Below are positions 37,401 through 47,095 of a stretch of DNA of 64,000 nt, piece after piece. Position 1 is the stretch's first letter; the number at the start of each line of letters is the position of its first letter. The notes under the pieces are model-generated. The model was not told where the DNA came from and did not search any database. It saw only the letters and a list, made by a program, of their open reading frames with translations. Made by a program: the position numbers and the translations under genes. The stretch lies in assembly GCA_002633275.1 (NCBI GenBank), contig NWBO01000152.1, forward strand, positions 12,502 through 76,501, in the 5' to 3' direction. The DNA is from Bacteroidales bacterium Phil12. GTDB lineage: Bacteria > Bacteroidota > Bacteroidia > Bacteroidales > P3.

Positions 37401-38563
37401 GATAAAGATTCAATAATTTCGGAATTTTTAGGCTCTTCACGTTCTCCGAAATAGATAAATAGATTCATCAACTCGATATTTATATAATAATTCTCCTTGC
37501 CTAATCTTTCTTTTTGCAGAAGTCCTAAATCCACAATCCTATTTAAATAACTTGCTGCCGTCTGTCTTGAAATCTGCATATTCTCAACAAGGTGGTCAAT
37601 CTTTGTATAAGGATGATAAAACAGAATATTCAAAAGTTCGTGGCTATACTTACTACCGAAATTGGAACGAATAATCTTTTTGTACATTGCCATCAATTTC
37701 CCAATCTCTTTCACCAAAGAGATAGTCTCTTGCGCCGTTACCTCAACACCTTTCAAAATAAAAACAATCCACTCCTCCCATTCTTTTTCGTTATCAGTAT
37801 TTTTATCTCTTATCGCCTGTATCAAATGATAATATTCTGCTTTGTTATGTGTTATATATCGACTCAAATACAATATAGGCAAATCCAACAATCCGGAAAT
37901 AACAAGATACAATATATTAATGATACGCCCAGTTCTGCCGTTGCCATCATAAAACGGATGAATGCTTTCAAACTGGTGGTGTATTATAGCCATTTTAATC
38001 AAAGGGTCTAACGGACACATCTGCTCGTCATTGATAAACTGCTCCAAGTTATTCATATATCTGACGATATCCGCTCCGTCTTGTGGAGGAATATAAACTA
38101 TTTTTCCGTCATTCTCTCGTTTTAGTTGTGTGCCTGGTGTTGTTCTGAACCCCGCCGAGTTGTTTTCCAAGACCTGTTGCACATATTTAATATCATTTAA
38201 CGACAATACATTTTTGTTTCTTACCCTGACAAAGCCAGAGTTTATAGCCTCACGATAAAACAATACTTCTTTTGTGGCTGCATTGACAAGCATAGTGCTA
38301 AGATCCAATCCGGCAAGGTATAAATCATCTTGCGTGGTAACTATGTTTTCAACAGCCGAACTGTCCTTCGCTTCTTGAAGCGTTAAGGTACTTATAAGGA
38401 TACGTTCATTAGGTATTGTTTGTGCGACACCTTTCAATTCGGCGAGTTTGCGATTTGCAGCATTGAGTTGTTTTAACACTTCTTTGGTCTCCAAATCATA
38501 CTGCAATGGCAGTGTCGGTATATTATATACGCCTTGTTGTGTGAATATATTTGTATTTTCCAT
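37394..38563 (-). CDS. Fic-family AMP-transferase with N-terminal inhibitory motif and winged-helix tail
   Basis: 389 residues. The Fic motif HPFYDGNGRTGRI is complete near residues 199-211, so it should transfer AMP (or another nucleotide part) to a target hydroxyl. An N-terminal SSAVEN near residue 72 fits the inhibitory motif (S/T)xxxE(G/N), placing it in class II. The N-terminal Fic_N-like domain has LAELKGVAQTIPN. The C-terminal 80 residues form a winged-helix domain (SRQTAASYLNRIVDLGLLQKE) that could bind DNA. It has its own promoter. No antitoxin gene is adjacent, as expected if inhibition is internal. The target is unknown. Confidence 0.92.
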   Translation of the reverse strand: MENTNIFTQQGVYNIPTLPLQYDLETKEVLKQLNAANRKLAELKGVAQTIPNERILISTLTLQEAKDSSAVENIVTTQDDLYLAGLDLSTMLVNAATKEVLFYREAINSGFVRVRNKNVLSLNDIKYVQQVLENNSAGFRTTPGTQLKRENDGKIVYIPPQDGADIVRYMNNLEQFINDEQMCPLDPLIKMAIIHHQFESIHPFYDGNGRTGRIINILYLVISGLLDLPILYLSRYITHNKAEYYHLIQAIRDKNTDNEKEWEEWIVFILKGVEVTAQETISLVKEIGKLMAMYKKIIRSNFGSKYSHELLNILFYHPYTKIDHLVENMQISRQTAASYLNRIVDLGLLQKERLGKENYYINIELMNLFIYFGEREEPKNSEIIESLSC

Positions 38564-38655
38564 TATGCAATTTATTTATTGTCTGTCGCCGTTATATAAT
38601 TTACAACTTCCTCTATTCTTTTTCTCTATCGGATTATAGAAAAAATTTGCGTATG

Positions 38656-38663
38656 CAAAATTA
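38656..38663 (-). promoter_or_regulatory. Promoter -7 element of the Fic gene
   Basis: TAATTTTG followed by CATACG on the minus strand, 93 bases before the start. Confidence 0.6.
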
Positions 38664-38790
38664 GAAATAAAAACAAAAATAGAAAAATTATCAAAGGAAA
38701 ATTATCAAACTTTTATCAAGGAGAATATAAAGATGTATTGGAAAATACAAAAAACGAGACAAAGAAACAACGTATTGAAATAAGTTTTTG

Positions 38791-38798
38791 TAATTTTG
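38791..38798 (+). promoter_or_regulatory. Promoter -7 element of the porin gene
   Basis: TAATTTTG followed by CAAC, 39 bases before the ATG at 38837. It lies inside an upstream open frame, which can thus be excluded from the protein. Confidence 0.7.
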
Positions 38799-38836
38799 CA
38801 ACTTCATTTCAAAAAAATAAACTTACGAAAAAAGAT

Positions 38837-39847
38837 ATGAAGAAAAGATTTTTGATATTTGCCGTTATCGTTCTGAGTTTTTACGGCATCAAGGCTCAAA
38901 GCCATATAGATGAATTGTCAGTCAATGTACGTTCAAGTTTTGAGTATAACCACAATAGCATAAACGATGAAGACCATAAAGGTTTTAACGGCGAACATTT
39001 TAATATCAATATGCAAGGCCATATAACGGATAACATTACCTATCGTATCCGCCAGCGTTTTCATAAGGATATGGTCAAAGGAAACAACTTTTTTAACGCA
39101 ACCGACTTCCTTTATATAGACTGGAAAATAAATGAACATTGGTCGTTGAACTTCGGGCGTCAGGAAATATTTATCGGAGGATACGAATACGATTACGCAC
39201 CGATAGATGTGTATTTCTATGGTGATTTCTGCAATGCTTTACCAGAATGTTACGGCTTTGCATCAAGTATAGCGTATAATTTTAACAAGCAACAGCAATT
39301 GGTGTTTCAAGTATCCAACTCGCCGTTTTATGGCGGCAATTCCAATATGTTAAGTTACAATCTTGCGTGGTTCGGCAACATCGCTCCGTGGTGGAAAACC
39401 ATTTGGTCGGTCAATGAAAGCGAATACGCTGACGGAGAGTTTGAAAATATGATTGCTCTTGGCAACAAAATAGGAACGGACAACGTTTATTTGGAAGCAG
39501 ATTTCATCAATCGGTATCGCAAAGATTATAAAAATTTCTTACTTGACAATTGGGGCTTTGTTGCAAAATTCAACTACACATACAACAACTTTAACTTCTT
39601 TGCGAAAGGCGGCTACGACAAAGATAAATACAGATTTCTTTTACCTGTGGGCGACAACAAATTTGAATATAAACATATAGGCGGCGGTGTCGAGTATTTT
39701 CCTTTGAAAGATAACAAAGACGTAAGACTGCACGCCGTTTATCATTATACACAAGAGAATTTGGCAGACGTACCGAACGAAACGAAGAAATATACTCACA
39801 ATGTTTTGATAGGTGCAACGTGGAAGATTAACGTAATAAAAAAATAA
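38837..39847 (+). CDS. Outer-membrane porin, phosphate-selective porin O/P-like
   Basis: 336 residues. Signal peptide MKKRFLIFAVIVLSFYGIKAQ, then alternating beta strands with aromatic girdles (DFLYIDWKINEHWSLNFGRQEI, FNFFAKGGYDKDKYRF) and a last strand VLIGATWKINVIKK. The layout resembles the porin O/P group and related carbohydrate porins of Bacteroidota. The ATG at 38837 is set by the signal peptide and promoter. It precedes a Gate-domain membrane protein by 24 bases and may form a uptake pair with it; the solute is unknown. Confidence 0.82.
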   Translation: MKKRFLIFAVIVLSFYGIKAQSHIDELSVNVRSSFEYNHNSINDEDHKGFNGEHFNINMQGHITDNITYRIRQRFHKDMVKGNNFFNATDFLYIDWKINEHWSLNFGRQEIFIGGYEYDYAPIDVYFYGDFCNALPECYGFASSIAYNFNKQQQLVFQVSNSPFYGGNSNMLSYNLAWFGNIAPWWKTIWSVNESEYADGEFENMIALGNKIGTDNVYLEADFINRYRKDYKNFLLDNWGFVAKFNYTYNNFNFFAKGGYDKDKYRFLLPVGDNKFEYKHIGGGVEYFPLKDNKDVRLHAVYHYTQENLADVPNETKKYTHNVLIGATWKINVIKK

Positions 39848-39871
39848 TTCACAACATTAATTCATAAAACT

Positions 39872-41032
39872 ATGAAACCAAACAAAATGAACGCCTCTCA
39901 ACGAGCGGTTAAAGAAGCAGTGATTTTTCTTTTTATTCTTGTCGTTGTCTGTGTGTGTATAGGTTGGAAAATGGGTGCAGGTAATATGCTTAACACCATA
40001 ATGGCAACGGCTCACGACTTGCTACTGAACACTTGTTTTTGGCTTATGGGTGTAACTGTCTTGACAGGTGCTTTGAGTAAGTTGTTCGCAGAATTTGGCG
40101 TGGTATCACTATTGGAAAAAGTGTTGCGTCCATTGATGAAGCCTTTGTATAACTTGCCCGGAGGAGCAGCACTGGGTGCGGTTATGACCTTTCTTTCGGA
40201 TAATCCGGCAATAATTGCCCTTAGCAAGGATAGACGTTTCTCATCGTATTTCAAGAAATATCAACTTATATCTTTAACAAACTTCGGAACGGCTTTCGGT
40301 ATGGGTTTCGTGGTTATAATAACGATGATTGGCTATGGACATGTCGATGGAGCGTTAATAGGATTGTTCGGTGCGTTTTGCGGTTCCATAATCTCAACAC
40401 GTATAATGCAACGCTCGGTACTTAAAACCTATCCGTCTTTGGACGAACCCGTTTGTTCGGAATCTCCGAAACAAGTTCAAATCGAAGAAGCGGAAGCCGA
40501 AAGTAAAGAAAGTACTTTTATGCGATTTCTTAACGCTATCTTGGACGGAGGAAAAAATGGCGTGGAATTGGGATTACAGATAATTCCCGGCGTGCTTATC
40601 ATAACGACTGCCGTAATACTTGTAACCTTCGGTGCCAACCCTGAGACAGGTGTATATGACGGCGGAGTTTCGCAAGGCGTTCCTCTTTTGCCGTGGCTTG
40701 CTCAAAAAATACATTGGGTGTTCGAATGGTTGTTCGGCTTTAAGAATATGGAGTTGATTGCTTTCCCTATGACGGCGTTGGGTTCTGTGGGAGCGGCGTT
40801 AGGAATGGCAAAGACTTTTGTTATCAAAGGCATCTTGGACGGTAATGCCGTTGCTGTATGTACTGCAATAGGTATGTGCTGGTCAGGATATTTTTCAACT
40901 CATACGGCAATGTTGGATTCGTTAGGTTATAGAAAATGTATCTCAAAGGCTTTGGGTGCTCACACAATAGCAGGTCTTTGTGCAGGAATTATCGCCCACT
41001 TCGTTTATTTGGGTTACAGTCTTATATTTTAA
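39872..41032 (+). CDS. CD0519/CD1768-type membrane protein (nucleoside-recognition Gate domain)
   Basis: 386 residues with about ten hydrophobic helices. The segments FLSDNPAIIALSKDRRFSSYF and TNFGTAFGMGFVVII recall the Gate (nucleoside-recognition) family, and the C-terminus GMCWSGYFSTHTAMLDSLGYR is typical of the CD0519/CD1768 group. Function and substrate are not established. It follows the porin gene by 24 bases, probably in one operon. A nearby second ATG (39887) cannot be ruled out as the start. Confidence 0.78.
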   Translation: MKPNKMNASQRAVKEAVIFLFILVVVCVCIGWKMGAGNMLNTIMATAHDLLLNTCFWLMGVTVLTGALSKLFAEFGVVSLLEKVLRPLMKPLYNLPGGAALGAVMTFLSDNPAIIALSKDRRFSSYFKKYQLISLTNFGTAFGMGFVVIITMIGYGHVDGALIGLFGAFCGSIISTRIMQRSVLKTYPSLDEPVCSESPKQVQIEEAEAESKESTFMRFLNAILDGGKNGVELGLQIIPGVLIITTAVILVTFGANPETGVYDGGVSQGVPLLPWLAQKIHWVFEWLFGFKNMELIAFPMTALGSVGAALGMAKTFVIKGILDGNAVAVCTAIGMCWSGYFSTHTAMLDSLGYRKCISKALGAHTIAGLCAGIIAHFVYLGYSLIF

Positions 41033-41067
41033 GCAAAGAAATTTTTTATATCATTAAAGACGAAAAT

Positions 41068-41130
41068 AGTGTTAAACATCAGTCGAACGATGTTTAACAC
41101 TGTTTTTTTAATATTAAACACTATTTTTTG
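41068..41130. repeat. 21-base-period array upstream of clpP
   Basis: Units begin at 41068 (AGTGTTAAACATCAG), 41089 (GATGTTTAACACTG) and 41110 (AATATTAAACACTA). Adjacent units are inverted and could form a hairpin. Confidence 0.85.
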
Positions 41131-41192
41131 CAACTGAGAATAAAAATATTTGTTTAATAATGACAAGGATAGGGTTTATGAAAAAAATATAC

Positions 41193-41200
41193 TAACTTTG
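41193..41200 (+). promoter_or_regulatory. Promoter -7 element of clpP
   Basis: TAACTTTG followed by CAAGC, 45 bases before the ATG at 41246. Confidence 0.7.
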
Positions 41201-41245
41201 CAAGCGCATAACGAAAGAATATTAACGCAAAAAGTATATAAACAA

Positions 41246-41932
41246 ATGGATTTCAAAAAAGAATTTAAGGCGTTCGCAACAAAAGGCAGAAACATCAACT
41301 CTCTGACCTTTGACAGATACAACAGATATTTTAACACAAGAAGTGCTTATATCAACCCGACGATTATAGAAGAACGTCAGTTGAATGTGGCTCAAATGGA
41401 CGTGTTCTCTCGTTTGATGATGGACAGAATAATATTCTTGGGAACAGCGATTGACGATGACGTGGCGAATATAATACAAGCCCAATTGTTGTTTTTGGAG
41501 AGCACAGACAGCAGAAGCGACATTCAGATTTACTTAAATTCTCCAGGAGGATATGTTCAAGCAGGTTTGGGAATATATGACACAATGCAATACATAGCTC
41601 CTGACGTTTCAACGATATGTACCGGATTGGCAGCAAGTATGGCAAGTGTTTTGTTGTGTGCGGGGGCTCCTAAGAAAAGAGTTGCTTTGGAACATTCGAG
41701 AGTAATGATTCATCAACCTATGGGTGGTGCGGAAGGTCAGGCTTCGGATATTGCAATAGCAGCAACAGAGATACTTAAAACAAAGAAAGAACTCTACACA
41801 ATTATATCCAAACATAGCGGCCAGCCTTTTGAGAAAATCGAAGCCGACGGCGACAGAGACCATTGGCTGACAAGTGCCGAAGCAAAAGAATATGGAATGA
41901 TTGACGAGATATTGGTAAGAAAAAACAAATAA
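41246..41932 (+). CDS. clpP: ATP-dependent Clp protease proteolytic subunit
   Basis: 228 residues from the ATG at 41246. Seen: IFLGTAIDDDVANIIQAQLLFLE, IYLNSPGGYVQAG, TGLAASMASVLLCAGA with the catalytic Ser near residue 131, SRVMIHQPMGG with the catalytic His near 156, and DRDHWLTSAEAKEYGMIDEI. It is the proteolytic chamber of ClpXP/ClpAP and also destroys tmRNA-tagged proteins. The longer open frame to 41150 runs through the promoter. Neither tig nor clpX is adjacent, unlike in many bacteria. Confidence 0.96.
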   Translation: MDFKKEFKAFATKGRNINSLTFDRYNRYFNTRSAYINPTIIEERQLNVAQMDVFSRLMMDRIIFLGTAIDDDVANIIQAQLLFLESTDSRSDIQIYLNSPGGYVQAGLGIYDTMQYIAPDVSTICTGLAASMASVLLCAGAPKKRVALEHSRVMIHQPMGGAEGQASDIAIAATEILKTKKELYTIISKHSGQPFEKIEADGDRDHWLTSAEAKEYGMIDEILVRKNK

Positions 41933-41959
41933 TATCTTAAAAAGAAAGTTTTCAATATA

Positions 41960-43054
41960 ATGAAAAAGATTTTGTTGGCGTTTATTGCCGTTGTAGGTGT
42001 ATTGTTCGCATCGTGTTCCAATGACAAGAAAGTCGTTGTGGATATTGCGGAATTAAGTGAGGGCGATGTGGTAGTGATTTATCAAGACCCAGATATGATT
42101 AATGCCAGAACAAGCGAGCAAATAGCAACGGCAAAGATAAAGAATGGAAAGTGCGAAATTGTTTTAGACTCTTTGGAATTTGAAGGCAAGATAAAAGAAT
42201 GTGCAATAACAATAGTTAATCAAAATAAACAATTCGGAGCAAGTTTGCCTTGTATAATCGAAAAAGGAAAGACAATCACGATAACAATTACAGGTGTTGC
42301 CGATTATCTTGCACGAAAGAATATACTTAACATCTCATATAAGGGTAGTAAATTCGCAGAAGATTTCTCTAGTTTTTGGAAAGATGTCAATGATTCGTTT
42401 ATGGAACTTTCAAGAAACAATAACGATGTAAAGACTTTCAAGAAACAAGTGGAGTTATACAAGAGTTTCATAAAGAAATATCCGCAAAGCGGCTACGCAT
42501 ATTCGGTATTGATAAGCGAAATGCAAACACTTCAAAACGCAGATAACCCTATAATGGATTATTGTAGAGAACTATCCAACGAACAAACGGATAATGTTTG
42601 GCAGAAATACTTATCGCAAGCATATAAATACAAGATAGTTCAACAGACCGCCAATTCGACTTTGGTATTTACTGCACTAAATCAGCAGGGAGACACTTTG
42701 ACGGAGCGAGATGTGAAAGGAGAATTGATTTTGGTTGATTTCTGGGCTTCTTGGTGCAAACCATGTTTGGAGGCTTTGCCAAAGATAGAAAAGGTTTGGG
42801 AGAAATACAAAGGCAAAGGACTTAGCGTTGTTTCGATAAGTGTGGATACTAATCCTAATGATTGGATAAAATTCATAGAAAAAAATCCTATGAAATGGAC
42901 TTCCCTTATCGGCAACGGTCAAGAGATTACTCAGAGATATAATTTCCAATACATACCTCATCTTATCTTGGCTGACAAAAATGGTAAAATACTTCAAAAC
43001 GGTATAGACATTGAAAAATTAGACGAATTGATAGAGAAAAACATCGATAAATAA
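41960..43054 (+). CDS. TlpA-type thioredoxin lipoprotein with DUF4369-like N-terminus
   Basis: 364 residues. Lipobox LFASC near residue 19, a beta-rich DUF4369-like N-terminal region (to about 125), a helical linker, then a thioredoxin domain with [15 protein letters not shown] near residue 255 and the cis-proline IPHLILAD. It should be a periplasmic disulfide reductase or resolver tied to the membrane. It starts 27 bases after clpP and 19 bases before lpxD. Confidence 0.86.
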   Translation: MKKILLAFIAVVGVLFASCSNDKKVVVDIAELSEGDVVVIYQDPDMINARTSEQIATAKIKNGKCEIVLDSLEFEGKIKECAITIVNQNKQFGASLPCIIEKGKTITITITGVADYLARKNILNISYKGSKFAEDFSSFWKDVNDSFMELSRNNNDVKTFKKQVELYKSFIKKYPQSGYAYSVLISEMQTLQNADNPIMDYCRELSNEQTDNVWQKYLSQAYKYKIVQQTANSTLVFTALNQQGDTLTERDVKGELILVDFWASWCKPCLEALPKIEKVWEKYKGKGLSVVSISVDTNPNDWIKFIEKNPMKWTSLIGNGQEITQRYNFQYIPHLILADKNGKILQNGIDIEKLDELIEKNIDK

Positions 43055-43073
43055 AACGACAAAAATAAATATT

Positions 43074-44123
43074 ATGGAATTGACAGCAAAACAAATTGCA
43101 GAGTTTTTGAATGGTAAAATAGAGGGAAACGATGCAGTTACGGTTAATAAGGTTTGCAAGATAGAAGAAGGCAAAGAGAATGGACTTTCTTTTTTGGCAA
43201 ACCCGAAATATACGCATTATATATATGACACAAAAGCCTCTGTGGTTATTCTTGGCGAAGATGTGGTTTTGGAAAAGCCTACGAGTGCTACACTTATCAG
43301 AGTTAAAGATGCATATAGTTCTTTTGCAACATTGTTGGATATTTACGAACAATACACCAAAGCCAATATGCAAGAAAGAAAAGGTATCTCCTCTTTGGCT
43401 GCCATAAATAAAGAAGCGAAAATCGAAGAGAATTGTTATATTGGCGAATTTACCGTTATAGACAGGAATGCTAAGATTGGTAAAAACGCGAAGATATATC
43501 CGCAAGTGTATATCGGAGAAAATGTAACGATTGGCGATAACGTAACAATTTTTGCGGGTGTAAAAATTTATCACGATATAAACATAGGAAACAATTGTAT
43601 TATTCATTCGGGTGTTGTCATTGGTGCGGACGGTTTTGGCTTTGCTCCTTTGCCTGACGGCACTTTCAAAAAAATTCCTCAGACCGGTAATGTCGTAATA
43701 GAAGATGATGTTGAGATAGGTGCGAATACTTGTGTGGATCGTTCCACAATGGGGGCAACGATTATACGCAAAGGAACTAAGGTTGATAATCTTTGCCAAA
43801 TTGCACACAATGTAACGATAGGCAGTAACACTGTAATGTCAGCACAGACGGGACTTGCCGGCAGCACACACTTGGGAAGTTATTGCTTTGTGGGAGGTCA
43901 GGTAGGTTTTGCAGGACATCTGACAGTTGGCGACAGAGCTAAGATAGGTGCTCAAAGCGGTGTTTTCGGCGATATTAAAGAAAACGAACAAATATTCGGT
44001 TATCCTGCTTTTTCAGCAAAGAGTTACTTCCGCTCTTCCGTACTTTTCAAAAGACTTCCCGAAATGGAGAAACGTCTTAGGGAATTAGAGCAAAAAATCA
44101 AACAATACGAAGACAACAAATAA
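43074..44123 (+). CDS. lpxD: UDP-3-O-acylglucosamine N-acyltransferase
   Basis: 349 residues, normal length. An N-terminal uridine-binding domain is followed by left-handed beta-helix hexapeptide repeats ([19 protein letters not shown]). Family blocks: [36 protein letters not shown] and the catalytic His in [10 protein letters not shown] near residue 244. It adds the second 3-hydroxyacyl chain in lipid A synthesis. The next gene is an O-antigen ligase, so this part of the operon serves lipopolysaccharide. Confidence 0.96.
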   Translation: MELTAKQIAEFLNGKIEGNDAVTVNKVCKIEEGKENGLSFLANPKYTHYIYDTKASVVILGEDVVLEKPTSATLIRVKDAYSSFATLLDIYEQYTKANMQERKGISSLAAINKEAKIEENCYIGEFTVIDRNAKIGKNAKIYPQVYIGENVTIGDNVTIFAGVKIYHDINIGNNCIIHSGVVIGADGFGFAPLPDGTFKKIPQTGNVVIEDDVEIGANTCVDRSTMGATIIRKGTKVDNLCQIAHNVTIGSNTVMSAQTGLAGSTHLGSYCFVGGQVGFAGHLTVGDRAKIGAQSGVFGDIKENEQIFGYPAFSAKSYFRSSVLFKRLPEMEKRLRELEQKIKQYEDNK

Positions 44124-44148
44124 GACAATAACCTAACCATATATTGCG

Positions 44149-45789
44149 ATGCCGACAAAGACAGTTATACAAAATACGTTGAAATCACTAAACATTATTG
44201 ATTGGTGCGACGTTTTTTCCAGTATGACACTCATTGTCGGCATTATTTATTCTCCTTTCTTTTTTACAGTAGGTTTGATAATGATGCTTGTCAGAGTTCT
44301 GTTCATAGGTAATATGAAAGAAAAAATCAAAAAGTTGAAACAATCCTATAACATCTTACTTTGTTTGCTTGGTATCTATTTGCTCAATATCGTTGGAATG
44401 CTTTGGTCGAGCAATCTGCAATACGGGCTATTTGAACTCAATCACAAAATGCCTTTCTTAGTCTTGCCGCTGTTTTGTCTTGTAATATCCCCGATAAAAA
44501 AACAGTTTTGGCAAGTGCTTTTATTTGCATATATCGTTGCAATAACCATTGGCGTTGCGATAGGACTGATAAACTACGTTATAGACCCATACGCCGACGG
44601 ACGTTTCTTGGTGCCTACGGCAAGGAATATATCGTTTGCGTTCCATTTGTGCTTTGCTATTTCGGTAATGATAATAGCGGAGAATCAACATAAGGATTTA
44701 AGAAAATTTTTAACGCCTATCGTTATTTTATTTACAGTATATATTTTTGTGGCTTCATTAATCAGCGGAATAGTTACACTGATTATTTTAATGACTTTCG
44801 CACTTATTTCAATCATACGAAAAAAACGAAAATCATATTCCATTATCGCTATAAGTATTTGTGCCATCGCCTTGGTTTTATGTGGTGTTTGGCTATCAAA
44901 ACAAATAGATAATTATTTCACTCCCAAGCAGGAATTTGCTCTTGATATAAAAGAAAAAACTGCTTTGGGTAACGATTATATTCCTTTCGATAATAAATTC
45001 ATCGAAAACGGATATTATGTCTATATGTATTCTTGCCCGAGTGAGGTTGAGAGTGCTTGGAAACAGCGAACGGGACTTAACTTGACAGATTACTGCACAG
45101 ACAACGAGGGCTTACAATACTACAAATACGATGATATTATTTATAGATACCTCAACTCAAAAGGATTGAAAAAAGACGCATCGGGCGTTGCTGCTCTTAC
45201 AGACAAAGATATCGAAAACATCAAAAAAGGATATGCCAACGTGGTTTATGCCGAGAGATTTTCGTTAAGACCGCGTTTGTATCAGACATTCTTTGAATTT
45301 GAACACTATCTGCGTTCGGGAGAAGTAAGAGAAATGTCCGTAATACAGAGATATTTTTGGTCGAAGAATGCTATCAATATAATAAAACAACATATCCTTA
45401 TAGGCTGTGGCACGGGCGATACAAGAGATGAACTTACCGCTCCGATTATGGGAAAACATCCCGAATTATGTACAACAGGCTGCAATCCGCACAATCAATT
45501 CCTTTACACCTTTGCGGCTTTCGGTTTGTTGGGCATTGCTGTTATGTTGATATATATACTTTACCTTCCTATAAAACTACAATTGTTCAAAAATTTGTAT
45601 TTCTGCGTTTTCTTCATCATTGCCATTTGTTGGATGTTTGCAGAAAGCAGTTTTGAGAGTTTTGAAGGTATGACGTTTATTTCGGCATTGATGTCCGCTT
45701 TCTGTTATAACGCTTATTTGTTAGAGCAAAAAAAGAAGATAAACAATCAAAAAGAAAGTTTATCTTCAACATTCAATGCAAACTTATAA
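44149..45789 (+). CDS. O-antigen ligase / polymerase-like membrane protein
   Basis: 546 residues, about eleven to twelve hydrophobic helices. A large outside loop (residues 265-430) ends in the motif GCNPHNQFLYTFAAFGLLG, whose His lies in the HNxFL pattern of the WaaL/Wzy (O-antigen ligase) superfamily. The extracellular loop is longer than average. It follows lpxD by 25 bases, which supports a role in joining or extending glycan on lipid A-core. WaaL and Wzy cannot be told apart from sequence alone. Confidence 0.8.
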   Translation: MPTKTVIQNTLKSLNIIDWCDVFSSMTLIVGIIYSPFFFTVGLIMMLVRVLFIGNMKEKIKKLKQSYNILLCLLGIYLLNIVGMLWSSNLQYGLFELNHKMPFLVLPLFCLVISPIKKQFWQVLLFAYIVAITIGVAIGLINYVIDPYADGRFLVPTARNISFAFHLCFAISVMIIAENQHKDLRKFLTPIVILFTVYIFVASLISGIVTLIILMTFALISIIRKKRKSYSIIAISICAIALVLCGVWLSKQIDNYFTPKQEFALDIKEKTALGNDYIPFDNKFIENGYYVYMYSCPSEVESAWKQRTGLNLTDYCTDNEGLQYYKYDDIIYRYLNSKGLKKDASGVAALTDKDIENIKKGYANVVYAERFSLRPRLYQTFFEFEHYLRSGEVREMSVIQRYFWSKNAINIIKQHILIGCGTGDTRDELTAPIMGKHPELCTTGCNPHNQFLYTFAAFGLLGIAVMLIYILYLPIKLQLFKNLYFCVFFIIAICWMFAESSFESFEGMTFISALMSAFCYNAYLLEQKKKINNQKESLSSTFNANL

Positions 45790-45806
45790 TTAACAAATCA
45801 AAAATA

Positions 45807-46562
45807 TTATTTATCTAATCTTTTTTCTATTGCTTTGGCAACAGTGAAGAATTGATACGCTGCATCGTATTTGGCTTTGATAAATCCGCGAACACCATAA
45901 CGAAAACCACCTTGAATTATGTAACTTTTTATAAAACTCCACGTCGGACGGTACAATAACGCAAAAGGTTTGTATTCTCTTTTCTTTTTCTTCTGCAATT
46001 CAAAATCTGTGTAGCGGTTTAGTTTCTCCAAACGGTTATATAATCTTTCTTCGTCCAAATGAATAAACATCGCATTTTTCTCTTTTGTCGGAATTTTTTC
46101 CACCTTACCTTGTATTTGCGGAAGAGAATGTATTATCTCCGGCCAGTAAGTCCCTTGCTTGATAAAAAATCTCAGTTGCCAATCCTTTAACGAATTGCCA
46201 AAATATGCACTCATAAATTTATTCTTTCGTTGAATAAACAAGCCTTGTGGCGGATTGGGTTGCTCAATGACACGATACAAATAATTTTTTAGTTCAATTG
46301 TTACAAGTTCATCGGCATCTACAACAAGCACGTACGGATATTTCGCCTTAGATATTGCAAAATTCCTCGCAGGTTCCACTATCCTATACTTACCTCGTGG
46401 AAAAGTAAATATATCGCAGCCATATTTCTTTGCAATGTCAAGCGTCGAATCGGTGGATTCCATATCGCAAATCACGATTTGGTCGAAATCCTTTACGCTT
46501 TTAAGCACTTGTTCCAAGTATTGCTCCGCATTATATGTGTTTATTACTACCGATATTTGCAT
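45807..46562 (-). CDS. Family 2 glycosyltransferase, WaaE-like
   Basis: 251 residues. GT-A fold: SVVINTYNAEQYLEQVLKSV at the start, ICDMESTDSTLDIAKKYG, RNFAISKAKYPYVLVVDADE with the metal-binding DxD near residue 85. The C-terminal FIKSYIIQGGFRYGVRGFIKA segment is typical of the WaaE/KdtX subgroup, which adds a sugar to the lipopolysaccharide core. It converges on the O-antigen ligase gene. Confidence 0.88.
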   Translation of the reverse strand: MQISVVINTYNAEQYLEQVLKSVKDFDQIVICDMESTDSTLDIAKKYGCDIFTFPRGKYRIVEPARNFAISKAKYPYVLVVDADELVTIELKNYLYRVIEQPNPPQGLFIQRKNKFMSAYFGNSLKDWQLRFFIKQGTYWPEIIHSLPQIQGKVEKIPTKEKNAMFIHLDEERLYNRLEKLNRYTDFELQKKKKREYKPFALLYRPTWSFIKSYIIQGGFRYGVRGFIKAKYDAAYQFFTVAKAIEKRLDK

Positions 46563-46694
46563 TACGTAAATTCTATATAATAATCACAAGTTTCTTTTTC
46601 GCAGTGTCTGTTATCCGTAAAACAAAAATACTCCTAAATAAAACGTCAATTGATTTTAGTTTTACGGCATCACAGCACACAAAAACGATAAGTA

Positions 46695-47057
46695 TTAAAA
46701 TATTTGTGTCAATTCCTTAAAAATAGATTCTTTGATTGAAGGCAAAAGTGTTTTAAGGTCTATGATATTGACATTGTATTTCTCAAACGCCAAATCCATT
46801 TTACAATCCACTCTGTTGGCTATTCCCTCTTCGCTATTAGGCGAAAACTCAACGTAAATAACTATATTTTGAACCTGTTTCTCAACTGCCGAAACGAACT
46901 CCTCATGTGCGTATGCTTTTTTCACTCCTTCTTGTTTCAATGCAGCCACCAATTTTTCCACAAGTTTCTTTCTCGAACGACGGGCAAACCAAGAAGGCTT
47001 GCGTTTCTTGTCTTTCAAACCTTTTGCCAACTGTTTGTTTGCTTCCTTATTGGTCAT
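46695..47057 (-). CDS. Small protein of unknown function, faint nucleotidyltransferase resemblance
   Basis: 120 residues, no signal peptide. The first 60 residues are very basic (KKRKPSWFARRSRKKL). The second half has IVIYVEFSPNSEEGIANRVDCKMDLAFEKYNVNIIDL, which loosely resembles the end of the small MNT nucleotidyltransferase fold, but the GSxxxxxxxxSDxD active site is missing. It starts 38 bases after rnfA and is probably cotranscribed. I cannot name a family. Confidence 0.55.
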   Translation of the reverse strand: MTNKEANKQLAKGLKDKKRKPSWFARRSRKKLVEKLVAALKQEGVKKAYAHEEFVSAVEKQVQNIVIYVEFSPNSEEGIANRVDCKMDLAFEKYNVNIIDLKTLLPSIKESIFKELTQIF

Positions 47058-47095
47058 AAAAAGTTGTTTTTTGAATTAAATATCCCGAGCTAAGG

